Assembly: GCA_024235395.1 (NCBI GenBank)
Contig: JACKMK010000002.1
Location: 1 to 64,000, forward strand
DNA: 64,000 nt
DNA from: Chromatiaceae bacterium
Lineage (GTDB): Bacteria > Pseudomonadota > Gammaproteobacteria > Chromatiales > Chromatiaceae
Direction of reading: 5' to 3'
Below, piece by piece: positions 9,240 through 18,598 of this stretch (its first letter is position 1; each line of letters opens with the position of its first letter). Made by a program: the position numbers and the translations under genes. The notes under the pieces are model-generated. The model made no database searches. It was not told the origin of the DNA and saw nothing but the letters and a program-made list of their open reading frames with translations.

Positions 9240-10213
9240 TCCGTGCCGGCGTCGAGCGTTTCTCCGGAATCCATCGCGCTCAGCAGGTTCTTCGGCAGCG
9301 CAAACACCACCGTCTCGCGTTCCCCGGCGAGTTCCTCGGCCGGGTCGGCGCCCCACGCCTGCAGCTGCCGGATCACATTGCCGACCAGGACCTCGGGCGC
9401 CGAGGCCCCGGCGGTGACGCCGACCCGCCTTACACCGTCCAGCCAGCTGCGACGTATGTCTTCGGGACCATCGATCAGATACGCCTGACGCTGCTGCTTC
9501 TCGGCGATCTCCTTGAGTCGGTTCGAGTTCGAGCTGTTCGGTGACCCGACCACCAGGACCAGGTCGCACTGTTGCGCCAGCCGTGTCACCGCGTCCTGGC
9601 GGTTCTGGGTCGCGTAACAGATGTCGTCCTTTTTCGGCCCCTTGATATCCGGAAAGCGCCGTTGCAGGGCCTCGATGACCCGAGCGGTGTCGTCCATGGA
9701 CAGCGTGGTCTGGGTGACGAACGCGAGTTCGGTCGGGTTGCGGATTTCGAGATTGGCGACGTCGTCCGGCGTCTCGACCAGGTAGATACCAGCGCCATCG
9801 GCGCTGCAGCGGTACTGACCCATGGTGCCTTCGACCTCGGGATGGCCCTTGTGGCCGATCAACACCACCTCGTGCCCGGCCCGGCAGTGCCGCGCAACCT
9901 CCAGGTGCACCTTGGTGACCAGTGGGCAGGTTGCGTCGAACACCGTCAGGCGGCGCCGCGCCGCCTCTTCGCGTACCTGCTGCGATACCCCGTGGGCGCT
10001 GAATATCACGGTGCCGCCGTCGGGAATCTCGCTGAGCTCGTCGACGAACACCGCGCCGCGATCGCGCAACCGCTGTACGACGAATCGGTTGTGTACGACC
10101 TCATGGCGCACATAGATCGGTGCGCCGAAGGTGTCGAGTGCGCGCTCGACGATCTCGATCGCACGGTCGACGCCGGCACAGAATCCGCGCGGGTTTGCCA
10201 GGAGAATCTTCAC
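9227..10213 (-). CDS. ispH: 4-hydroxy-3-methylbut-2-enyl diphosphate reductase
   Basis: IspH (LytB), the last enzyme of the MEP isoprenoid pathway, reduces HMBPP to IPP and DMAPP with a [4Fe-4S] cluster. The GTG at 10213 starts the family N-terminus [18 protein letters not shown], whose Cys is the first cluster ligand. The open frame runs about 500 bases further upstream, but that part does not resemble the family. The other ligands are visible in [11 protein letters not shown] and [11 protein letters not shown] with its neighbourhood. The 328 residues match the usual 310-330. The final 15 or so residues are a low-complexity extension. Confidence 0.93.
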   Translation of the reverse strand: MKILLANPRGFCAGVDRAIEIVERALDTFGAPIYVRHEVVHNRFVVQRLRDRGAVFVDELSEIPDGGTVIFSAHGVSQQVREEAARRRLTVFDATCPLVTKVHLEVARHCRAGHEVVLIGHKGHPEVEGTMGQYRCSADGAGIYLVETPDDVANLEIRNPTELAFVTQTTLSMDDTARVIEALQRRFPDIKGPKKDDICYATQNRQDAVTRLAQQCDLVLVVGSPNSSNSNRLKEIAEKQQRQAYLIDGPEDIRRSWLDGVRRVGVTAGASAPEVLVGNVIRQLQAWGADPAEELAGERETVVFALPKNLLSAMDSGETLDAGTDGQR

Positions 10214-10461
10214 GCCGGGATTGTCGAGCCGCGTGGCGCGCAATTCAAGGCGCAACCGCCAAGTCCCCCGACGATCGTGCGGTTGTACCGGCAAACGACC
10301 GGTTTCCGCCATCGGGTGAACGAAGCAGCGGCGCCCTTCGCGGACTTGGTGCAGAATGCAGGCATGTTGTCTGTGGCAGTGCTCGCTCGGTTGAAGTCGG
10401 ATTCGGGAAGCCGTCACGTCTCGCGCGTGGCGTTCACCGCAGACGGTGATGGCATAAACCT

Positions 10462-11538
10462 GTGGACGCGGTAGGCGATCCGGACGGTATTTCGGTGGCG
10501 TCCGACGTGACCCGGCTCGGCGGCGCGGCGCAGGCGCTGTTCGAGCGCGGCGAGCGCGCCAGTTTCGACCTCGGCGCGGACTGGTTTGAACTGCTCGTCC
10601 GGCACGGGTTGCCGGATGGATGTGAGCCGCGATTCTACCAATCGTCCACCGAGGACGACGTGAGGTGTGTGCTGCCGGTCTTCGTCTGCCCGGGTGCGGT
10701 GAGCGGGCTGACAACCTTCTACACGAGTCTGTATCGCCCGCTGATGGCAGAGGGTGCGGTCGCGGCCGATTTGGCAGGACTGGTACGCCGACTCATGCGG
10801 GATACGCGATCGGGGTCGTTGCGTCTCGATCCGATGGATCCATCGCACCCGAGCTTTGTCATGACTGTCGATGCGATGCGTCTGGCGGGACTCAGGCCGT
10901 TCAGTTTCTTCGCATTTGGCAACTGGTACCTTCCGGTCGCCGGACGTGATTACCAGACCTATCTGGCCGGTTTGCCGTCGCGCCTGCGCAACACCCTGCG
11001 CCGGCGGGAAAAGCGCTTTCGGACCGAACTGCACGGAAGAATCGAAATGGTGCAGGATGGTGATGGCTTGGCGGAAGCGGTGAGTATCTGGCAGGCCATC
11101 TATGGCTCCAGTTGGAAGCGCGAGGAGCCGTATCCTGACTTCATGCCGCAATTGATCGCGCTGTGTGCGAGGCGGGGCTGGTTGCGCATGGCGATAGCCT
11201 ACCTCGGCGATACCCCGGTCGCTGCACAGATTTGGATCGTCAACGCAGGGCACGCAGCGATCTACAAGCTGGCCCATGACGAACGCTATGCCCGGTACTC
11301 GGTGGGGACCCTGTTGACGGCGCGCCTGATGCAGCACGTGCTCGATGTCGATCGTGTCCACGAGGTCGACTACCTGATCGGCGACGACGCCTACAAGCGC
11401 GACTGGATGGATGCACGTCGCGAACGGCACGGTATCGTCGCCTTCGATCCCCACAGCCTGCGCGGGCTGGCCGGTATTGCCCGACAGCGGCTGGGCGATC
11501 TCCGGCGTCGCTTCATCGCGCGTCAGCGCAAAGACTAG
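10462..11538 (+). CDS. FemAB/GNAT-like acyltransferase
   Basis: A 358-residue cytoplasmic protein with a C-terminal GNAT-like acetyltransferase domain of the BioF2/FemAB type (roughly residues 170-335). It shows the run [16 protein letters not shown] followed by [20 protein letters not shown] and [15 protein letters not shown]. Such proteins often modify cell-envelope polysaccharide or peptidoglycan precursors; the substrate here is unknown. The GTG start at 10462 is the first plausible one. It ends 12 bases before hslO, so the two are probably co-transcribed, though no functional link is obvious. Confidence 0.7.
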   Translation: MDAVGDPDGISVASDVTRLGGAAQALFERGERASFDLGADWFELLVRHGLPDGCEPRFYQSSTEDDVRCVLPVFVCPGAVSGLTTFYTSLYRPLMAEGAVAADLAGLVRRLMRDTRSGSLRLDPMDPSHPSFVMTVDAMRLAGLRPFSFFAFGNWYLPVAGRDYQTYLAGLPSRLRNTLRRREKRFRTELHGRIEMVQDGDGLAEAVSIWQAIYGSSWKREEPYPDFMPQLIALCARRGWLRMAIAYLGDTPVAAQIWIVNAGHAAIYKLAHDERYARYSVGTLLTARLMQHVLDVDRVHEVDYLIGDDAYKRDWMDARRERHGIVAFDPHSLRGLAGIARQRLGDLRRRFIARQRKD

Positions 11539-11550
11539 GCCACCGATTCG

Positions 11551-12417
11551 ATGACCGATGAACTCTACCGATTCACCTTTGAGCATTTCGGCGTACGCGG
11601 CGAAATTGTTGTACTGGATGCAAGCTGGCGCGCCGTTCTGGAGCGCCACGACTATCCGCCCGCTGTCGGCAGCTATCTGGGGCAGGCGCTCGCGGCAGCG
11701 ACCCTGCTGTCTGGAACGATCAAGTTCAAGGGGTCCCTGATTCTGCAGATCCAGGGTGAGGGGCCACTGCGTACCCTGGTCGCGCAGGCAACCGAGCAGC
11801 GCCTGATTCGCGGGATGGCCCTGGCAAGCGGCACCGTTCCTGCGGGCGATCTACGCGCGGCTTTTGGCGAGGGACGCATCGTTCTGACCGCTGAATCCTC
11901 CAAGGGGGATCGCTACCAGGGCGTGGTGGCCCTGGATGGCGGCAGCCTCTCCGCCGTGGTCGAGAGCTATTTCGGTCAGTCCGAGCAGCTTCCGACCCGG
12001 ATCTGGTTGGCGGCGAACGGAGAACGCGCCGCGGGCTTGCTGCTGCAGCGTCTGCCCGGCGACATCGACGGGGACGCCGACGGCTGGCAACGAGCCGCGC
12101 TGTTGGCCAATACCGTGACGGACGATGAGCTGTTGCAGCTGTCGCCAAAAGACGTACTGCGTCGTCTGTTCCACGAGGAGACCCTGCGCCTGTATTCCCC
12201 GGAGCCGGTCGCGTTTCGCTGCAGCTGCTCGCGCGGGCGCATTGCCGACACCCTGCGCACGCTGGGACCGCAGGAGATCGCGTCGATCATCGAGGAACGG
12301 GGGCAGGTCGAGGTGGCCTGTGAGTTCTGCAACGCCAAATACCATTTCGATGCCGTGGACGCCGCGGCGCTTTTCGCCGACGGTATCGTCACGGATTCGT
12401 CAGACACACAGCACTGA
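11551..12417 (+). CDS. hslO: Redox-regulated chaperone Hsp33
   Basis: Hsp33 is a cytoplasmic holdase switched on by oxidative unfolding. The 288 residues match the family. The C-terminal zinc switch is complete: CSC at residues 224-226 and CEFC at 257-260, the CxC-x(~27-32)-CxxC arrangement that releases zinc on oxidation. The N-terminal chaperone domain (residues about 5-190) carries the conserved GQALAAATLLSGTIKFKG. It follows the acyltransferase gene closely and converges with the amylosucrase gene 29 bases downstream. Confidence 0.94.
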   Translation: MTDELYRFTFEHFGVRGEIVVLDASWRAVLERHDYPPAVGSYLGQALAAATLLSGTIKFKGSLILQIQGEGPLRTLVAQATEQRLIRGMALASGTVPAGDLRAAFGEGRIVLTAESSKGDRYQGVVALDGGSLSAVVESYFGQSEQLPTRIWLAANGERAAGLLLQRLPGDIDGDADGWQRAALLANTVTDDELLQLSPKDVLRRLFHEETLRLYSPEPVAFRCSCSRGRIADTLRTLGPQEIASIIEERGQVEVACEFCNAKYHFDAVDAAALFADGIVTDSSDTQH

Positions 12418-12446
12418 TGCGCGCCGCAGCCGGTTGGTCGTGCCTA

Positions 12447-14399
12447 TCAGTCCGCCAGCCAGTAGAACCGATACGGCGGGATCACCAACTGGTTCTTGAA
12501 GTGGGTGGGCGACTGACCGGAATACAGGTCGCGCAGGCGTCCATATTCGAAGTGCCCGCGATTGCCCAGATCGCTCAGGTCGAGTGACTGGGGACGGTTG
12601 TCGAAATTGCCCACCACCAGCACATTCTCGCTCGGCTGGAACGGATTGTTGCGCATGAATACGAACAGGTGCGGGTTGCCGGTCTCGATCAGCGTGCGGT
12701 TGTTGTAGTCCGCGAACGCCGGCGTGCTCTTTCGCACCGCGATCATTTTTTGCAGGCCGTCGAATATGCGTTGTTCGACCGACCCGTGGCGGTGCCGCAT
12801 GTCCGCCTTTTCCCAGTCGATCCGGGGGCGGTGCATCCAGCGGTTGTCCTTTGCCTTGTTCTCATCCTGGAGGAAGGTGCAGTCGTTGAGGGTGCCGATC
12901 TCGTCGCCGTAATACAGCAGCGGTATCCCACCGAACGACATGATCATGCTGTGCAGCAGCAGGATGACCTCGATGCTATGCTGGATTGCCGTCTCGTCGC
13001 CACTCTCCAGCGCGGTCTCGAGCCCGGCCAGCGATGCCAGCGACCCTGAGATACGTGCGTCGCCGGTCTTTTCATTGCGTCCGAACGGTTGACCTCGGGC
13101 AGGCGAACCTTCGTAGACGCCGGTGAAATAGTCGACCAGGAAGCGTCGATGCGAGACCGGGTCGTAGTCGCACTTCACGATATCCGCGTCGTCGAATCCG
13201 AGTCCGATATCGTCGTGGCAGCGCACATAGTTCAACCAGGTCGCGCGATCCAGTTTGTCCGGCAGGCTGCGGATACTCTGGTCGAGCAGTTTCGCATTCT
13301 TGGTCGCGACCGCCTCCCACAGTAGTGCCATGAAGGTAGCGTTGTAGGCGATCTCACATTCCTTGGCGATGACCGCGTCTTCACCGAAGTATTTGATGAT
13401 CTCGACCGGCGCGACGATCGCCTCCGCGATGAACAGCACGCCGGGCGCAGTGACCTGGCTGCAATCTTTCATCAGCTGCAGGATGAGGTGCGCCTCGCGT
13501 TCGTTCTGACAGATGGTGCCGATCTTCTTCCACAGGAATGCGACCGCATCGAGCCGCACGATATCCGCACCCTGGTTGGCCCAAAACAGGACGATGTCGA
13601 GCATCTCGATGAACACGGCGGGATTGCTGTAATTCAGATCCCACTGGTAGTTGTTGAACACCGTCATCACCCATTTGCCCATCGTCTGGTCAAAGGTGAA
13701 GTTGCCGGGTGCGGTTTCGGGGAAGACCTCCGGCATGGTCTCCTCGAACATGTCCGGGACATCGCGGTTGTCGAAGATGTAGTAGTAGTCCTGAAAGCGC
13801 TGTTCCCCGGCCCGTGCGCGTTGTGCCCACTCGTGCTCATCCGAGGTGTGATTCACGACCACATCCAGCGTCAGCAGCATATTGCGGCGGCGCATGTTCT
13901 GCGCCATTCCGCGCAGGTCATGCAGGGTGCCGACGCGCGCATCGATGTCGCGGAAATTGCTTACTGCGTATCCACCGTCGCTGGCGCCTGCCGGGCATTC
14001 GAGGATCGGCATCACGTGCAGCATGTTCACCCCGAGTTCCTGCAGGTAACCGAGGTGGGAACGCAGTCCCTGGAGGTCGCGGGCGAAGCCGTCGGCATAC
14101 AGTGCCATCCCCACCCACTCCTGGCTCAAGAACCAGTTGTGGTCTTTCTCGCGCAGGCTGTCGAGCTGCTTCAGTTCGCTGTGACGTTCGATATAGCGTG
14201 ACGCCATCACCTCGACCAGGCGGACCATCTGGGCGACGAAATCCTCGCGCTGGCCGTAAAGATGGTGGAACAGCGAATGGATGGCATAGAAATTGGCGCC
14301 CAGCCGCGTATAGAAATGGCGCAGATCGCGTTTGCGGATGTCCGGTTTGAGCTCGTCAAGGATCTGATTGAGGAGCGAATGCGATACCTGTTCGTACAT
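12447..14399 (-). CDS. ams: Amylosucrase (GH13_4)
   Basis: A 650-residue GH13 enzyme of the amylosucrase subfamily, which transfers glucose from sucrose to an alpha-1,4-glucan (or hydrolyses sucrose). The GH13 regions are present: DVVVNHTSDEH, ADIVRLDAVAFLW (nucleophile Asp), LFIAEAIV (acid/base Glu) and VRCHDDIGLGF (transition-state Asp). The N-terminal all-helical extension (RDLRHFYTRLGANFYAIHSLFHHLYG) is typical of amylosucrases. The ATG at 14399 gives the usual length and leaves 16 bases to fruK; an in-frame start at 14483 would overlap fruK. As last gene of the sucrose operon it links sucrose to glycogen-like glucan. Sucrose hydrolase is the alternative. Confidence 0.88.
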   Translation of the reverse strand: MYEQVSHSLLNQILDELKPDIRKRDLRHFYTRLGANFYAIHSLFHHLYGQREDFVAQMVRLVEVMASRYIERHSELKQLDSLREKDHNWFLSQEWVGMALYADGFARDLQGLRSHLGYLQELGVNMLHVMPILECPAGASDGGYAVSNFRDIDARVGTLHDLRGMAQNMRRRNMLLTLDVVVNHTSDEHEWAQRARAGEQRFQDYYYIFDNRDVPDMFEETMPEVFPETAPGNFTFDQTMGKWVMTVFNNYQWDLNYSNPAVFIEMLDIVLFWANQGADIVRLDAVAFLWKKIGTICQNEREAHLILQLMKDCSQVTAPGVLFIAEAIVAPVEIIKYFGEDAVIAKECEIAYNATFMALLWEAVATKNAKLLDQSIRSLPDKLDRATWLNYVRCHDDIGLGFDDADIVKCDYDPVSHRRFLVDYFTGVYEGSPARGQPFGRNEKTGDARISGSLASLAGLETALESGDETAIQHSIEVILLLHSMIMSFGGIPLLYYGDEIGTLNDCTFLQDENKAKDNRWMHRPRIDWEKADMRHRHGSVEQRIFDGLQKMIAVRKSTPAFADYNNRTLIETGNPHLFVFMRNNPFQPSENVLVVGNFDNRPQSLDLSDLGNRGHFEYGRLRDLYSGQSPTHFKNQLVIPPYRFYWLAD

Positions 14400-14415
14400 G
14401 ACGACCTGCAGCAGT

Positions 14416-15294
14416 TCAGTTAACGGTTTTCCATAGATCAAGATAGGGCGCGTAGAAGCCGCGCTCGGCGACCGTTGCGCCACGCAGACCGACGATGGCA
14501 GACGCGAACTGTTGCGCGCGTTGCAAAGTCAGGTCGAGAGGCCATCCGTTGAGCATGCCGAGTATGGTCACCGACGTGAAAGCATCGCCCGCACCGACCG
14601 TGTCGACGACCCTTGTAGTGGGTTCAGGGCGCGCACTGAATCGGGCTCCCTCTTTGGTCAGGATCTCTGCGCCGTCCGCTCCATGAGTGAGCACCAGCCC
14701 GTGCAGATCGTGGATTTCGAGGAACCTTTCTGCCGCGTCGCTCCCCTGGATGTCAGGCTGCAGCAACGCGAGCTCATCGGTGTTCAGCTTGACCCAATCC
14801 GCGTCTTTCAGCATCTCGTGCAGATGGCTTGCGTTCCACCATGGCGGGCGCAGGTTCACATCGACGAATACGATCTCGGCGCCGTGAGCCTTCAGCTCGG
14901 CAACGGCATGTCGCGATACGTCACCGCGCAGAGCCAGGCTGCCGTGATACAAGAGGTTGAAGTCGGCCGCGGGGGTCGGCTGGATCGCATCGTAGGCGCA
15001 AGGTTCGACGATATCGTAGTGCGGTTCGCCATCGCTGAACTCGACAACCACGCGGCCGGTAGGCAGCTCTGGATCGGTTTGCAACCCGCTGATATCCATC
15101 CCCCAATCACGCATGGCCCGGCGTACCTGATCGCCTTCGGTATCGGCACCGACGCGGCTCACGAAGTGCGGCGCCTGACCAAACGCCTGAAGGTGCCAGG
15201 CGACATTGAACGGCGCGCCACCAAGCACCCGCACGCCATCCGGAAAATGGTCAAACAGGACTTCGCCGAATATGCATGGGCGCGCCGCAGTCAT
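14416..15294 (-). CDS. fruK: PfkB-family fructokinase
   Basis: A 292-residue ribokinase/PfkB-family sugar kinase. The N-terminal FGEVLFDHFPDGVRVLGGAP and C-terminal DTVGAGDAFTSV, with its catalytic Asp, match fructokinases. Start ATG 15294 overlaps the spp stop (ATGA); a longer in-frame start at 15327 would overlap further into spp. In the sps-spp-fruK-ams order known from methanotrophs the kinase phosphorylates fructose released by amylosucrase, recycling it to fructose 6-phosphate for sucrose-phosphate synthase. Substrate is inferred from operon context. Confidence 0.88.
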   Translation of the reverse strand: MTAARPCIFGEVLFDHFPDGVRVLGGAPFNVAWHLQAFGQAPHFVSRVGADTEGDQVRRAMRDWGMDISGLQTDPELPTGRVVVEFSDGEPHYDIVEPCAYDAIQPTPAADFNLLYHGSLALRGDVSRHAVAELKAHGAEIVFVDVNLRPPWWNASHLHEMLKDADWVKLNTDELALLQPDIQGSDAAERFLEIHDLHGLVLTHGADGAEILTKEGARFSARPEPTTRVVDTVGAGDAFTSVTILGMLNGWPLDLTLQRAQQFASAIVGLRGATVAERGFYAPYLDLWKTVN

Positions 15295-16157
15295 GGCTTG
15301 CCTCCATCGTCTTCGAACGCCATCCACTCGACGACGTCGGGGTAGAAGTGCGCAATGCCCTCGAGCATGCCGCCGCTGTAGTTGCCATTGAGCCCCTTGA
15401 ATCCGCCCTGCGCGATGTACAGGCGCTCCGGGTGACCGGTCTCTGCCGCCAGCATGCTGGCCATTTCACGGACCTGTGTCTGGCTGTTGGCGACCAGTAC
15501 CGCGGGAATCGGGCTGGCCAGCACCTCGATGTCGTTACCGCTGTCTCCGCAAAAGACCGTGTTCGTCTCGTCGAAACCGTGCATCTTCATCAGCGCCTGG
15601 ATCGCGTGAAACTTGGACGCGCGGGCCGGCAGCACGTCGAGCAGACCGATACCTGCCGGCTCGTCCACGCTCCAGATGAGGCGGGCCGCCACGTCGTGCT
15701 GTCCGAGTCGTGCCTCGATCAGTTTCGACAGGCTCTGCCGGTCGATGTGAAGCGGTACGTAGTAGCTCACCTTGTAGTCGTTCTGCTTGGTACTTTCCTG
15801 GAGACGCAGTCCGGGCATATCGATCAGCAATGACTTGATATCGGCATGCCGGCGCCCGCCCCAGTCCTTGGCGATCTCGGTCTCCCATTGCTCCTGTCGG
15901 ATCCATTCGTGCCTGGGGCCGATTTCATAAATGGTCGTCCCGACGTCGCCGATCACGTAATCGGGCTGTGGCAGTTGGTAGAACGTAATGGCCTGTTCGA
16001 CCAATGCCCGGTGGCGGCCGGTGACGTAGGTCAACATCACTTCGGCGCGGGTCGCGATTGCCCCAAAATGGCGCCGACCCGTCGGCGATTCCGATTGCGG
16101 GCCGTTCGGAATCAGGGTGCGGTCGAGGTCGGTGCAGATCAGCAACCGGTCAGTCAT
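15291..16157 (-). CDS. spp: Sucrose-6-phosphate phosphatase (HAD superfamily)
   Basis: A 288-residue stand-alone HAD phosphatase that would release sucrose from sucrose 6-phosphate. All HAD motifs look intact: CTDLDRTLIP (nucleophile and general acid Asp), TYVTGRH, and VFCGDSGNDIEVL (metal-binding acid pair). SKFHAIQALM is typical of the Cof/SPP group. It overlaps the upstream sps gene by 8 bases and the downstream fruK by 4, indicating translational coupling. It probably does the dephosphorylation for the pathway, because the HAD domain fused to Sps lacks one key acid. Confidence 0.9.
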   Translation of the reverse strand: MTDRLLICTDLDRTLIPNGPQSESPTGRRHFGAIATRAEVMLTYVTGRHRALVEQAITFYQLPQPDYVIGDVGTTIYEIGPRHEWIRQEQWETEIAKDWGGRRHADIKSLLIDMPGLRLQESTKQNDYKVSYYVPLHIDRQSLSKLIEARLGQHDVAARLIWSVDEPAGIGLLDVLPARASKFHAIQALMKMHGFDETNTVFCGDSGNDIEVLASPIPAVLVANSQTQVREMASMLAAETGHPERLYIAQGGFKGLNGNYSGGMLEGIAHFYPDVVEWMAFEDDGGKP

Positions 16158-18300
16158 CGTTTTGCGGCAGCCTGCACGCGCCGAAGAAGTCGTAGTGGTC
16201 GATGGCTTCCATTATGCCCAGGGCATGCGGTTGCGCGGCGAAATAGATGCTCTCCTGGTCGACCAGCTGTGAGAGTTCCTCGTGATGACGGTTGGCGACC
16301 ACCGCCGCGAGCGTGTTGCCGCGCATCAAATCCTCGTCGGCTCCCGAACCTCCAACCGCAAGGATGTGTTCCAGTGGTATGTCGAGTCGCTGTGCGACAT
16401 AGCGCAGCGCCTGGCCCTTGGACGCCCGCGACGGCACCACGTCGAGAAACTGGCCGAATGAAATGATGACGTTCGCGGTCAATTCCTCCTGGCGCAGCAG
16501 GGTGTTGATCTCGTCCAGCGAAGGCGCTATCTGGGGATCGTAGTAATACGACAGTTTCAACGGTGTCTGTTCATTCTTGGGCTGGCGTTGCACGCCCGGC
16601 AGATCGGAAAGCGTCCTGTGCACCTGTTGCGGATTCCACAGGTGGTCGATATGCACTGCCCAATAATCATCCTCGGTCAGTGCGCGCCCATAGTGAATGC
16701 GTGTGCCCAGACTGCTGATCAGCACGTCGGGCGTGGGGATCCCCTGCTTCTTCATCAGCGCCAAGGCCGAGTCGATGCGTCGACCCGTGGCGACCATGAA
16801 CGTCACGCACTTGCGGTTCTCGCGCATTACCTCGACGAAACGTTTCAGCGCAGTCGGATTGCCGATCAGATTCTGATCCAGGTCGGTGCATATCGCGCGG
16901 TCGCGATACCGGATCTCGCGCGGCGCCGTGGGGACGACCGTCGGCGAGCGGTAGCGTTCGGTCAGTTCGCGTACCTCGTCCAGATAGGCGCCGGCGTGTG
17001 CCGACCACGCGTAGTGGCGACGGACGCCATCGATTCCGCTGCGCGATGCCCGTGTCCACGCATTCGGGTCACGCAGCAGGTGAAGCAGCGCATTGCCGAT
17101 CGCCGTCTTGTCGAGCGGATCCACCAGCAGGCCGTTGTTGCAGTTCGAGATGATGTCCACCGGGCCACCGTTTTCGGTCGCGACCACCGGAAGGCCGCTG
17201 GCAGCGGCCTCGAGCAGCGTCAGGCCAAACGGTTCTGTCAGTGCCGGATTGATGAACACGCCCTTGCGCGCCGCGGTCAACCGGTAGATCTCCGGCACCT
17301 CGGCGGCGCGATGGCTCTTCGGTATTGCGACCCGGCCGTACAGGTCGTAGGCGTCGACCAGCAGCAGGATGTTGGTCAGCACTGTCTGGGCACCGCTCTC
17401 GAGATCCCGGATGTCGTCGCGGTTGCCGGCGACGATCAACAGGTTGGCCAGGTGCTTGAGTTGCTGCGATTCACCGTACGCCTCGATCAGCGTAAGGATA
17501 TTCTTGCGTTCGTCGGGTCGCGAAAGCGCCAGGATGAGCGGTTTCTGGGGGTTGGTCAGAAACCTGTCGACCTGCGGGGCGAACGCAAAGGTCTCGTCCT
17601 TGTGCGGTGGATGGAACTGCTCGAGGTCCGTTCCCGGCGGGATGACCACCATCCGTTTCGGATCGTAGTAGCTGTACAGGCCGTATTGCTCTTCGATCTC
17701 GTTGTGCGTGCTGGTGACGACGAGGTCGGCATTGGCCAGTACCTCTTCTTCGGCGTCGATCCGTCGGCTGATGTTGTACGTCTGCTCGATCGCATCGCGC
17801 GAAAGACCACGCGCGAGCAGTCGCTTGCGTTTGTCCCGTCCCAGCGAGTGGCCGGTATGTACCAACGGAATGCCCAGCAGATGGGAAAGCCGCACGCCGA
17901 CATATCCGGCATCGGCGTAATGGCTGTGTACCAGGTCGGGCTTGCGCGCCTGGCCGTTCAGCCAGTCGCTCAGATTGTCGGTAAAGCTGTCGAGATGGTC
18001 CCACAGCTGTTCCTTGGGCAGGTAAGCCTCCGGACCCGCGTCGATTCGCACGATCCGGGCCTTGGGCGAGAGTTCCTCGATCGGCTGCGCGTACTCGGGA
18101 TTGACCGCCGGATCGACGACTCGGCGCGTGACCAGATCGACCTGTGCCACGGCATCGTTGGCAGCGAGCGCGCGTGCGAGGTCGACGACGTATTTGGTCT
18201 GCCCGCCGGTGTCGGCATCGCGTCCAAGCTCGAGGTCATGCCCGCGGATGAGTCCGTGGACGCTGATCATCAAAATATATCTGCCGGCAGTGTCGGACAT
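16150..18300 (-). CDS. sps: Sucrose-phosphate synthase with C-terminal SPP-like HAD domain
   Basis: A 716-residue two-domain enzyme making sucrose 6-phosphate from a nucleotide-glucose and fructose 6-phosphate. Residues about 1-450 form a GT-B glycosyltransferase (GT4): SVHGLIRGHDLELGRDADTG at the start, a glucose-contacting His in VHTGHSLG, and the donor-site EPFGLTLLEAAASG. Residues about 465-716 form a HAD domain related to SPP. In it motif I is DLDQNL and motif IV is GGSGADEDL, so the first motif-IV Asp is replaced by Gly and the phosphatase is probably weak or dead. ATG 18300 is preferred over a TTG two codons upstream. It is the first gene of the operon. Confidence 0.9.
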   Translation of the reverse strand: MSDTAGRYILMISVHGLIRGHDLELGRDADTGGQTKYVVDLARALAANDAVAQVDLVTRRVVDPAVNPEYAQPIEELSPKARIVRIDAGPEAYLPKEQLWDHLDSFTDNLSDWLNGQARKPDLVHSHYADAGYVGVRLSHLLGIPLVHTGHSLGRDKRKRLLARGLSRDAIEQTYNISRRIDAEEEVLANADLVVTSTHNEIEEQYGLYSYYDPKRMVVIPPGTDLEQFHPPHKDETFAFAPQVDRFLTNPQKPLILALSRPDERKNILTLIEAYGESQQLKHLANLLIVAGNRDDIRDLESGAQTVLTNILLLVDAYDLYGRVAIPKSHRAAEVPEIYRLTAARKGVFINPALTEPFGLTLLEAAASGLPVVATENGGPVDIISNCNNGLLVDPLDKTAIGNALLHLLRDPNAWTRASRSGIDGVRRHYAWSAHAGAYLDEVRELTERYRSPTVVPTAPREIRYRDRAICTDLDQNLIGNPTALKRFVEVMRENRKCVTFMVATGRRIDSALALMKKQGIPTPDVLISSLGTRIHYGRALTEDDYWAVHIDHLWNPQQVHRTLSDLPGVQRQPKNEQTPLKLSYYYDPQIAPSLDEINTLLRQEELTANVIISFGQFLDVVPSRASKGQALRYVAQRLDIPLEHILAVGGSGADEDLMRGNTLAAVVANRHHEELSQLVDQESIYFAAQPHALGIMEAIDHYDFFGACRLPQNDD

Positions 18301-18391
18301 GATCAAGGTGTCGATGGGTGGTACGCGGGCAACGCAGCCCCGTGTTGGAATCTGTATTTCGTCGTCAGCTTATTTTTGGAGTATGCGCCAA

Positions 18392-18411
18392 CAGATGCAA
18401 CTTGGCATCTG
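18392..18411. promoter_or_regulatory. Inverted repeat, candidate operator of the sucrose operon
   Basis: CAGATGC-N6-GCATCTG is a perfect 7-bp inverted repeat lying 92 bases upstream of the sps start, in the spacer between sps and the divergent CsgG-like operon. A dimeric regulator is the natural reading; none is encoded next to it. Confidence 0.45.
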
Positions 18412-18535
18412 CGCTCGGCGGAACGATAGCGGTCGGCTGCCGATCAACCGTCCATCGGGACGCTGCACCGAACTGGTGCTACCGGATTCGACAAGGCGCA
18501 GCTTGATCGGGCGGGGCCGTTTCGGTGGGCGAGGT

Positions 18536-18563
18536 TTGTCGTACAGGTTCGCTTGTGTAGAAT
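18536..18563 (+). promoter_or_regulatory. Candidate sigma-70 promoter of the CsgG-like operon
   Basis: TTGTCG and TAGAAT are separated by 16 bases and lie 35 bases upstream of the GTG start at 18599. The -10 element matches consensus at 5 of 6 positions and the -35 at 4 of 6. Confidence 0.5.
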
Positions 18564-18598
18564 CACCCAAAAATACCAGAAGAACTCATGGAGGGGCT

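Noticed and set aside
10214..10714. N-terminal extension of ispH by about 167 residues
   Set aside because: The extension is Arg/Pro-rich, overlaps the start of the divergent acyltransferase gene, and IspH proteins begin at the GTG-encoded [10 protein letters not shown].
18062..18598. Longer start for the first CsgG-like gene
   Set aside because: The upstream part is antisense to sps and has no signal peptide; GTG 18599 has a ribosome site and begins a clear signal peptide.
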